This document shows, in pieces, positions 1-8,000 of a DNA stretch of 64,000 nucleotides. Position numbers and translations under genes: made by a program. Position 1 is the stretch's first letter, and the number at the start of each line of letters is the position of its first letter. The stretch lies in NCBI GenBank assembly GCA_029001845.1, contig JAREWP010000078.1, positions 34,305 to 98,304 on the forward strand, given 5' to 3'. This stretch comes from Candidatus Magnetocorallium paracelense (GTDB taxonomy: Bacteria; Nitrospirota; Thermodesulfovibrionia; Thermodesulfovibrionales; Magnetobacteriaceae). The notes under the pieces were generated by a model. That model was given only the letters and a program-made list of their open reading frames with translations. It made no database searches and was not told the DNA's origin.

Positions 1-1040
1 AGTCATTACAGGGAAAAAAACCCTACAATTTTTACTATCGTATCGTAACACCGGAGGGGTCGGAAAAGATTATACACGAACAGGCAGGTGTCTCATTCGA
101 TGTTGAAGGCAAGCCTCTGAGGATGACGGGAACGATACAGGATGTTACAAGCAGAAGGAAAACCGAAGAGGAACTAAACAGATACAGAAATAACCTCGAA
201 GCAATGGTGGAGGAGAGGACTGTCGAATTAAAAAAAATAAACGATCAACTGAAAACAGAGATAACCAACCGTAAGGAGATCGAAAAGATACTGAAAACCA
301 AAACCTGTGAGCTCACTCAATCGAACGAGGAGCTTGGTCGCTTTGCATATGTGGCGTCCCATGACTTGCAGGAGCCTTTAAGAAAAGTAGTGAGTTATAC
401 GGAACTTTTCGAAAGTAAATATAAAGGTTTCCTGGACAAAAAAGCCGATAAATATATCGATTATATAATAGATGGCGCGAAAAGAATGCAGGAGTTGATT
501 TCCGATCTCCTTCGCTTTTCTCAGGTTGGCAACCATAAAAAAGAATTCGAGCCGGTGGACTGCAACAATGTACTTGACACCGTTCTTTTTAATTTGCAAT
601 TAATGATAAACGAAAATCATGCCACTGTACATTATGAGACATTACCGGAGATAATAGCGGACAGAGTGCAGATTATACAGTTGTTCCAAAATCTGATTGG
701 CAATGCCATTAAATACAGAACCAAAGAGGCGCCTGTGATTAAAGTACTGGCAAGTCCTATAGAAAACAGCTCTAAAGACAATGGAGAATCGGCAGCCGGA
801 GACAAAAATATACCTTCAAGATGGTTGTTTTCAGTCAGTGACAATGGCATTGGGATAGATGAGCAACATAAAGAAAGAATATTCTTAATGTTTCATCGCC
901 TTCATGGAAGGCTTGAGTATTCAGGCACAGGAATAGGTCTTGCCATATCTAAGAAAATAGTTGAAAGGCATGGCGGTCATATCTGGGTTGAATCGGAATC
1001 CGGGAAGGGGAGCACCTTTTACTTTTTCCTCTCTCCATGA
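1..1040 (+). CDS. Sensor histidine kinase, 5'-truncated by window edge
   Basis: C-terminal part of a soluble sensor histidine kinase; the frame is open from base 3, so the start lies before the window. The first 150 bases encode the end of a PAS fold with its PAC tail (ending GTIQDVTSRRK). A coiled-coil linker follows to about base 310, then a HisKA domain with the phospho-acceptor His in VASHDLQEPLRK (about 350-385). The HATPase_c domain has N box NAIKYR, G1 box SDNGIGID and G2 box GTGIGLAISK. No membrane segment is visible. The DLQEPLRK box is of the phytochrome-like kinase type. Only 49 bases separate it from the next gene on the same strand, so they are probably co-transcribed. The signal cannot be inferred. 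Confidence 0.9.
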   Translation, partial: SLQGKKPYNFYYRIVTPEGSEKIIHEQAGVSFDVEGKPLRMTGTIQDVTSRRKTEEELNRYRNNLEAMVEERTVELKKINDQLKTEITNRKEIEKILKTKTCELTQSNEELGRFAYVASHDLQEPLRKVVSYTELFESKYKGFLDKKADKYIDYIIDGAKRMQELISDLLRFSQVGNHKKEFEPVDCNNVLDTVLFNLQLMINENHATVHYETLPEIIADRVQIIQLFQNLIGNAIKYRTKEAPVIKVLASPIENSSKDNGESAAGDKNIPSRWLFSVSDNGIGIDEQHKERIFLMFHRLHGRLEYSGTGIGLAISKKIVERHGGHIWVESESGKGSTFYFFLSP

Positions 1041-1089
1041 TTCCCGACACTTTTTTAGAACACTGATTGTGAAGACGATGCGGATTTAA

Positions 1090-3051
1090 ATGGATAATAA
1101 AATCACAATACTTCTAATAGAAGACAACGAAGACCATGTCGACCTCTTTAAAGATAACCTGGAGATGACATCCTTCTACAACGCTACCCTGGAAATATCC
1201 GAATCGATGGCCCAAGGCGTCAATCTGCTTCAAAAACAAAAATATGACATTCTCTTTCTTGACCTCACATTAAAAGACAGCGATATTGGCGAAACATTGG
1301 AGAAAGTGAATGATTTGACAACATTTTGCCCTGTTGTCGTTCTCACCTCTTTGGATGACAGAAAAACAATTCTCGATGTTATACAAAAAGGCGCAGATGA
1401 CTGCTTACCAAAATCCGATTTATCTCCAAGCTTATTGGAAAGAAGTATTCAGTTTAATATAGATCGTCGAAAGGACAAACAGAAATTAATCGAAAGCGAA
1501 CAAAGGTTCTCGGACCTTTATAATAATTCTCCCGATATGTATGTATCCGTGGACGCAGAAACTGCCGAAATTATCGAATGCAACCAGACATTGGCAGGTA
1601 AATTAAAGTATTCAAAAGAGGAAATTCATGGAAGAAAAATATTTGAACTCTACCATCCCGACTGCCTGGATGAGGTAAAGAGAGCCTTTAACTTATTTGT
1701 TACAACCGGTGAAGTCCATGACGCTGAGCTGCATCTTATGCGAAAGGATGGCGGGAAACTGGACGTTCTGCTCAATGTCGCCGCCGTTAGGAATAAGGAA
1801 GGGAAAATATTACACAGTCGCTCCTGCTGGATAGATATTTCGGAAAAGAAAGCTGCAGAAAGAGAGAAACAGCGTGCATTCGAGAGTATGAGGCTTATCC
1901 TGGATGGTCTGGAAGCACTCGTTTATGTCGCTGACATGGAGACTTACAGATTACTTTTTGTTAATAAAAGCATAAGGGATTATTATGGAGATATCGAAGG
2001 GAGTATTTGCTGGCAGGCATTACAAGATGATCTGACCGGCCCTTGCTCTTTTTGCACGAACGACAAACTTTTAGATCACAAAGGAAACTCTAAAGGGGTA
2101 TATACTTGGGAATACTACAACAAAAAAGCGAAAAAATGTTTTTTAGTTCATGACAGGGCGATAGAGTGGGTTACAGGTAAAATCGTTAAACTCGAAATTG
2201 CCACCGATATTACCGAAAAAATGTTAATGGAGAAAAAGCTTAAAGAGCTGAATGAGAATCTTGAAAAACAAGTAGCAATAGAAGTAACCTCTCGCCTGAA
2301 AGCGGAAGAGGAGAAAAAAGCGCATGAAGCGATTTTAATACAGCAATCCAAGATAGCGGCAATGGGTGAAATGATCGGAGCGATAGCCCACCAGTGGAGG
2401 CAGCCCTTAAATGCACTGGGGATCATGATACAGGATATTCAGGACGCCTATGAATATGGAGAGTTAAGCGAAAAATATATAAACGACATCGTAAGAAAAT
2501 CGGTAAATCAAATACAGTTTATGTCAGGAACAATAAACGATTTCAGGAACTTTTATAAGACTTCTAAAATCAGAGAGACCTTCAATGTAGTGAAGGCCAT
2601 AACCTCAGCCACCTCTCTCCTGGAAGCCCAATTTAGCTTCCATACCATAAGCATAAATATGAAATCCTCAAAGAACGGAACTCTTGCCGTGACAGGTTAC
2701 TTAAATGAGTTTAAACAGGCAGTTCTGAATATTGTAAGTAACGCGGGAAGTGCGATTATTGAAGCACGGCAAGAGGGGATGTCAGTCGAAGAAACAGGCG
2801 AGATTTTAATAGATATCTCTCAGGAAAAGGAGATAATTATCATAAATATTTGCAATAGAGGCAAACACATTCCGGAAGAGATAATAGGCAGGATTTTCGA
2901 ACCCTATTTTACGACAAAAAATCCTGCCGAGGGAACCGGTATCGGTCTCTATATGTCAAAAATGATTATCGAAAAAAATATGGGCGGTAAATTGTATGCA
3001 AAAAATATTGTAAATGGAGTGAAGTTTACAATAGAGCTGTTAGGAAACTAA
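1090..3051 (+). CDS. Receiver-PAS-PAS-histidine kinase
   Basis: A 653-residue cytoplasmic two-component protein with an N-terminal receiver (residues about 4-125: acidic pair EDNED, phospho-acceptor Asp in LFLDLTLKD, KSD near the end). Two PAS-like domains follow (about 140-255 and 265-375), the second with a CxFC pair that might bind a ligand. A coiled coil leads to a HisKA-like domain with His in AHQWRQPLN (about 432) and an HATPase_c domain (G2 box GTGIGLYMSK). The HQWRQPLN box and the helix after it (GELSEKYIND) closely resemble those of the large kinase fusion at 5061-10280, so the transmitter modules look paralogous. A receiver before PAS sensors suggests a second step in a relay, perhaps fed by the upstream kinase. 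Confidence 0.9.
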   Translation: MDNKITILLIEDNEDHVDLFKDNLEMTSFYNATLEISESMAQGVNLLQKQKYDILFLDLTLKDSDIGETLEKVNDLTTFCPVVVLTSLDDRKTILDVIQKGADDCLPKSDLSPSLLERSIQFNIDRRKDKQKLIESEQRFSDLYNNSPDMYVSVDAETAEIIECNQTLAGKLKYSKEEIHGRKIFELYHPDCLDEVKRAFNLFVTTGEVHDAELHLMRKDGGKLDVLLNVAAVRNKEGKILHSRSCWIDISEKKAAEREKQRAFESMRLILDGLEALVYVADMETYRLLFVNKSIRDYYGDIEGSICWQALQDDLTGPCSFCTNDKLLDHKGNSKGVYTWEYYNKKAKKCFLVHDRAIEWVTGKIVKLEIATDITEKMLMEKKLKELNENLEKQVAIEVTSRLKAEEEKKAHEAILIQQSKIAAMGEMIGAIAHQWRQPLNALGIMIQDIQDAYEYGELSEKYINDIVRKSVNQIQFMSGTINDFRNFYKTSKIRETFNVVKAITSATSLLEAQFSFHTISINMKSSKNGTLAVTGYLNEFKQAVLNIVSNAGSAIIEARQEGMSVEETGEILIDISQEKEIIIINICNRGKHIPEEIIGRIFEPYFTTKNPAEGTGIGLYMSKMIIEKNMGGKLYAKNIVNGVKFTIELLGN

Positions 3052-3065
3052 ATGATTTAATCAAA

Positions 3066-3818
3066 CTACAACATCTTTACAAGCAAAGCGACTATAACAA
3101 TGCCTGTCGCTACGACAGCTCCCAATTTTACTGTAAGACGAAGTTCCAGAGTATCGATTCTGTTTTCAAGCTTTGAAGTCTCGCTATCGATTTTCTCCTC
3201 AAGTTCTGATTTGAGATTCCTGATCTCGCCTTCAAGTCGCGCAGCTTCCGACTCTATCTTGCCTTCAAGCCGTGCAGTTTCCGACTTTATCTCGCCCTCA
3301 AGCAGTGCGGACTTCGACTCTATCTTGCCTTCAAGCCGTGCAGCTTCCGACTCTATCTTGCCTTCAAGTCGTGCAGCTTCCGACTCTATCTTGCCTTCAA
3401 GCCGTGCAGCTTCCGACTCTATTTTGCCTTCAAGCCGTGCAGCTTCCGACTCTATCTTGCCTTCAAGCCGTGCAGCTTCCGACTCTATCTTGCCTTCAAG
3501 TCGTGCAGCTTCCGACTCTATTTTGCCTTCAAGCTGTGCAGCTTCCGACTCTATCTTGCCTTCAAGCCGTGCAGCTTCCGACTCTATCTTGCCTTCAAGC
3601 CGTGCGGACTCCGACTCTATTTTACCTTCAATCCCGGTAAGTCTTTCATTAACCTTGCCTATTTCCTCGCTAAGCCTTCTTTCAAGACGTTCTTCAGCAA
3701 TAAGAATCGCTTCATGCCTGGCTTTCACGTCTACTTCACTTATTATATCGACCAGGGACTCGGCAGCCCTGTCACCAAGCCTGTCTCTCAATGGTTCCGG
3801 AATTGTTATTACAGCCAT
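3066..3818 (-). CDS. Coiled-coil protein with 11-residue repeats and C-terminal membrane anchor
   Basis: About 250 residues. The N-terminal segment (MAVITIPEPLRDRLGD) and AEERLERRLSEEIGKVNERL match the paralogue at 10536-11081, which fixes the start at the internal ATG 3818 rather than five codons upstream. The middle holds about twelve near-identical 11-residue units of the type LEGKIESEAAR, a hendecad coiled coil. The last 20 residues are hydrophobic (VVATGIVIVALLVKML), consistent with a tail anchor. Proteins of this layout resemble the LA_3696/DUF1640-like coiled-coil group of unknown function. No Shine-Dalgarno is visible. It converges with the kinase at 1090-3051, with 14 bases between the stops. 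Confidence 0.75.
   Translation of the reverse strand: MAVITIPEPLRDRLGDRAAESLVDIISEVDVKARHEAILIAEERLERRLSEEIGKVNERLTGIEGKIESESARLEGKIESEAARLEGKIESEAAQLEGKIESEAARLEGKIESEAARLEGKIESEAARLEGKIESEAARLEGKIESEAARLEGKIESEAARLEGKIESKSALLEGEIKSETARLEGKIESEAARLEGEIRNLKSELEEKIDSETSKLENRIDTLELRLTVKLGAVVATGIVIVALLVKML
3237..3632 (-). repeat. 33-bp tandem repeat encoding 11-residue units
   Basis: About twelve in-frame 33-bp units inside the coiled-coil gene. Central units are almost identical at base level, whereas the last units and those beyond them are diverged. This suggests recent expansion by slippage or unequal exchange. Because the unit is a multiple of three and lacks stops in other frames, long spurious reading frames appear on the opposite strand. 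Confidence 0.9.
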
Positions 3819-3912
3819 GTATTTAGTATACATACTTTATACTCAAAAAACAACAGGGAAAGCCGAAACCGGCACAGGAATTATCAATGGAGTATAGCAC
3901 AACGCTATTTAA

Positions 3913-4068
3913 CTAAAAACAGCATTTAGCTGTTAGCCATCAGTTATCAGCTTTTTAATTGCAACACTTTTAGGTTCAAAACAGATTCACCCACAAGGTG
4001 AAGCTTATTATTGACATAACATCAATTCTTTCCTTAGCTGAAGGCTGACAGCTGATTACTGTTTTAGG
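3913..4068 (+). repeat. MITE-like element family 1, copy A
   Basis: A 156-bp element with imperfect terminal inverted repeats (left CTAAAAACAGCATTTAGCTG; right reads CCTAAAACAGTAATCAGCTG on the other strand) and an internal hairpin around TCACC...GGTGA. Related copies lie at 10365-10526 and 25318-25466 in inverted orientation, with partial copies at 4331-4456 and 16224-16299. No coding capacity. Confidence 0.7.
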
Positions 4069-4271
4069 TTAAAAAGACTCACTGATCCTATTGCAATATT
4101 GCAATCAGTTGCCTGCAAATAATTGCATTTTTATAAAAGTAACTTCAGGCGGCAACCTTTATAAATATAAAGAGAATCAAACTATCGACGTTCAAAAAAC
4201 TTTTTAGCGCTCATTTCCTAAATGAGCTAAACAGTGGCCAGAGTTACGATGCACTTTTTAATCCTGCCGAC

Positions 4272-4304
4272 GGACTGTTTGGGAAACAGTCCCTGCATTT
4301 TGGC
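4272..4304. repeat. Hairpin element shared with 25084-25112
   Basis: Perfect 9-bp arms GGACTGTTT/AAACAGTCC with a 3-base loop, followed by CTGCATTTTGGC. The same string with one change recurs downstream of the flagellin gene. Confidence 0.6.
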
Positions 4305-4330
4305 TTATTTTATGCATATACTGAAATTGA

Positions 4331-4456
4331 TATCAGCTATCAGCCTTCAGCTTAAGAAATACTTGACATTATGCGAAAAAACACCATCCGGCAGGCGAGT
4401 ATAATGTAGGCTGTAAGTTGTTGAAACTGAAAAGCTGACAGCTGACTGCTAAAGGC
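4331..4456 (-). repeat. MITE-like element family 1, diverged copy
   Basis: Begins TATCAGCTATCAGCCTTCAG and ends AAAGCTGACAGCTGACTGCT, matching the subterminal arms of family 1. The outermost CTAAAAACAG ends and much of the middle are lost or changed. Confidence 0.5.
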
Positions 4457-4506
4457 TTATCTTTTGGAACAAAATAGTTATAAAAATGACAAAGGGAGGT
4501 AGAATT

Positions 4507-5076
4507 ATGAGACTGTTTGTAATTTTAGTCATGGTATGCATGCTCTTTACAAGTATGGCTTCTGCAAATACGCTTGAGGAGAGGGCGCAGGCGAGCCGGG
4601 ATGCGATCAAGGAATTTATTGCTGAGCTAAAAGGAGAACTGATGAAAAGCATGAGCAAAGAAGGACCTGCAGAATCGATACCTCTTTGCCGGGAAAAAGC
4701 GCCTGAAATTGCCGCCTCCATTTCTAAAGAAAAGGGCTGGACCATTGGCAGGACGACCCTGAAGCTCAGAAACACAGCAAATGCGCCTGACTGGTGGGAG
4801 TTCAAATACTTGTTGAAATTCGAAGAGCAGAGAAAGAAAGGAAAAGGAGTATCAACACTGGAACATTACGAGATAACCGATAGAGGGGGGGAAAAGGTTT
4901 TTAGATACATCAAAGCAATCCCCATAATGCAAAAGCCCTGTCTAATGTGTCACGGAGTCACTCTGCCAAAAGATGTGAAAGATGCAATGGACAAAAACTA
5001 CCCATATGACAACGCCACAGGGTACAATGCAGGTGAAATTCGAGGCGCATTTACGATAATTCAGCCTTTGGAGTGA
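4507..5076 (+). CDS. Exported DUF3365 (Tll0287-like) c-type heme protein
   Basis: About 189 residues. A signal peptide (MRLFVILVMVCMLFTSMASA) is followed by a soluble domain with a single CxxCH heme-binding motif, CLMCHG, at about residue 150. The conserved run is of the kind seen in DUF3365/Tll0287-like heme domains, which occur alone or as periplasmic sensor domains of kinases. The start at 4507 is chosen because GGGAGGT lies 6 bases upstream and the signal peptide begins there. Its 3' end overlaps the convergent kinase fusion by 16 bases. A redox or ligand-sensing role is inferred from the family only. Confidence 0.8.
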   Translation: MRLFVILVMVCMLFTSMASANTLEERAQASRDAIKEFIAELKGELMKSMSKEGPAESIPLCREKAPEIAASISKEKGWTIGRTTLKLRNTANAPDWWEFKYLLKFEEQRKKGKGVSTLEHYEITDRGGEKVFRYIKAIPIMQKPCLMCHGVTLPKDVKDAMDKNYPYDNATGYNAGEIRGAFTIIQPLE

Positions 5077-8000
5077 TTTACATCATATCGATCTTGTACA
5101 TCTTCAATTTCAATCTTAAACTCAGCGCCGGATTGAACGTTTCTGACACTCAATCCGGCGCCCATTTCATTTTCTATGATTGATTTTGCCATGAACAGCC
5201 CGATACCTGTTCCCTGTTTCATATGTTTTGTGCTGAAATAGGGATCGAACACTCTGTCAACAGGCTCTTCATATATACCGCCTCCGTTGTCGGAAATGGT
5301 TATAATGCCATTATTTGTAAATTCCTCCCTATAAAGGCGTACTTTTATTTGACTATTTTTAACATTTCTCTCTCTCAGAATTTCCACGGCATTAACAAGA
5401 ATCTTGATGACAGCCTGAGAGAAGTCATTGGGATACCCTGTGATCGTTAAATCCTCCCTGATGTCCAGCTCTATGGTAATGTTGTAGCTTGCAATAAAGT
5501 CGTTTGTAATGGCTATACTCTTTCTCAGCGCATCTGCCAGATTGAATTTTTCCTTCTTTTTATTGGAGCAATAAACCTTTCTGAAATTATTGATTGTACC
5601 GGAGAGATGATTCAATTGGTTCATCGTTTTTTTTACCGTTTCTTTGAGATACCTTTCATTCAACTCGCCGTATTTATAAGCGTCTTCTATACCCTGCACC
5701 ATAATACCTGCCGCATTAAGAGGTTGCCTCCAGTGATGAGAAATATTCACCAATATTTCTCCCATCGTTGCCTGTCGTGACTGTTTCAACACCAAAAGAT
5801 CTTTCTCCCTGTTTCTTTCCACCTCTTCAGCGACTTTCCGCTTCAGATTTTTGTTTAACTCTTCAAGCTTTGTCGAGCTTTTATATAACCGATCATAGAG
5901 TAGTGAGTTTTCAAGAGAAATTGCAATTTGGGATAACAGCATTTTTAACAGTTCCACATTCTCCATAGTAAACGCATTGGTTGTCAGATTGTTTTCCAGA
6001 TAAAGCACTGCAATTAACCTTTCAAGATAAAAAACAGGAGTACACAGGATCGATCTCGGCTCTTTCCGAATGATATAAGAATCATGACGAAATAATTCAT
6101 CTTTCAGTGCATCCTCCATTATGACATCCTTCTTTGTGCGAATAACATAACGAACCACAGATTCGGACAGTTCGTGGCATTGACTCAATGGCTGAGACTG
6201 AAGAACGGCAATATCATCAATGTCAACGGCAGCCTTACACTCGATGACAGGATCGTTTTCAGGATTCAGTATTAGAAATCCTCTGCCGGCCCCGGCATTC
6301 TCAATGATAATCCTCATAATTTTCAGCATGAGTCGCCCAGTGTTTACTTCACCGGAGATGGCCTGAGAGGCCTTTATTACAGTAATCAAATCGAGTGATT
6401 TGAAGGGGATTTTATTTTCCATTCGTGAAAATCCGATGATAGCCTCCCCCAGAAGAGATTGAAACCTCATTGTCAGTTGAACGCTCTTGGCCTTGGCCTT
6501 CAATTTTTCGTACAATCTAAGCGCCTGACTCAAATAAAGACCGGCAAATCGCTTCTTTCCCCTTTTTAACCAGTATATGGCAGCCAATTCATTACCCAGG
6601 GCTTCATATTGTGGAAATCCGTATTTTTTGGCATTGTCGATTGCCTGGTCGTAAATATCCATTGACCCAAGAACATCTCCCTTTAAAGCCGTGATCTCGG
6701 CGAAAAATATCCTTTCAGGAGAGCTGAAATTAACATATGAAGCAGCAGCGCATTTACGGATAAATGAATAATATTTTTCAATATACTCCCCAAATTTCTC
6801 TTTCTCTTTTTCATTGGAGTTCTCATAAAGAGAAATCAACATAAGGCCGGCGTAAAAACGAATTTCCATGCCCTCCATCATAACGTCGAGTGGAGAGTTG
6901 TCAATAAAAGCCCTTTCAGGGGCGGCAGTGCAATCTTTTAACAGATAATCGTTTTGCAACTTATAAAGGTCGAACTGCGCCAAAAACATAGGAGACGAAG
7001 AAAAAGTCCGGATAAAATCTTTCTCCGAAAATCCGTTATAATCGAAATCGGTCGATATCGTGCTGTCTCCCGACAAATTCAGGAGAAAACCTTTATACAT
7101 TTGATTTAACAAATACATAGGGCTCATATGAAGTTTATCTACACAGGCAAGCACTTCTTCTACTCTTTCCAGACAGGCAGTGAAATTTTGTCCTGCCGAA
7201 ATGTATCTTCTAATACTGTTCGTCACGCAATAGGAAGTATATATAAGCTCCCCCGATTCCAAACCGGCCTCATAGGCCTTCGCCAAAAGTCGGGGACTCT
7301 CTTTGACATGCATTTTCCAGTGGCTCACAAAGCTTCCAAAGGCGTTATACAATCTGCATGTAAGTTCCCGATTATGCATTATTTCTTCATGTATCTTTAA
7401 TCCTGTGTCTCCAAATTTATAGGCTCTTTCATAATCCTGAAACTCGCTTATAAGAGTAAGCGCGTAAGCCATGCATCCCCAACCGGTATATGCAGAAATA
7501 CCATGCTCTAAGGAAAGATTCACCATCTTAACGGCAATTACCTTAAAATAAGAGGGGGCTGCATGAAAAACACATTCCACGATTGAGCTGAATATCTTCA
7601 TGATCAGATTATAAACCCTCTCTTTATTGATAGTAAGCAGTAAAAGATCGGACGGTTCCTTATTGCCCGTTCTTTTTTTGAGAAGATCGAGCTCTCTGTT
7701 AAAGTATTGATCTACAGCGCCCTCGTTATCGGGTGAAGGTAACATTATATTAAATGCGGCAAGCGCTTTTATACCCGATTGTATTGCATCCATGTATTCT
7801 CCGCGAGCCGAACATTGGACAATACGGATAATATAGAGTTGTCCCCGATCAAAATCGGAGCGACAGAACCGGAAAGCGTTTTCCAAAACGTCCAACGTCT
7901 TTTGAAAATTTCCATGTAAAAAAAGAGATTCACCATATTCTTTATGAATTCTGAAAGTTAAATCATAGTGATCGTCCCATTTATTTTCAGGTAAGAGCAT

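Larger units (their letters stand above)
3819..4506. other. Gene-free gap filled with dispersed repeats
   Basis: No convincing gene. It contains two MITE-like copies (3913-4068 and 4331-4456), a hairpin element (4272-4304) and AT-rich sequence. A GGGAGGT ribosome-binding site at its right end serves the heme-protein gene. Confidence 0.7.

Noticed and set aside
3100..3897. Long plus-strand frame of 265 codons opposite the coiled-coil gene
   Set aside because: It exists only because the 33-bp repeat lacks stops in several frames. Its product is a monotonous Ser/Pro/Ala string, while the minus-strand protein has a conserved head, a paralogue and a membrane anchor.
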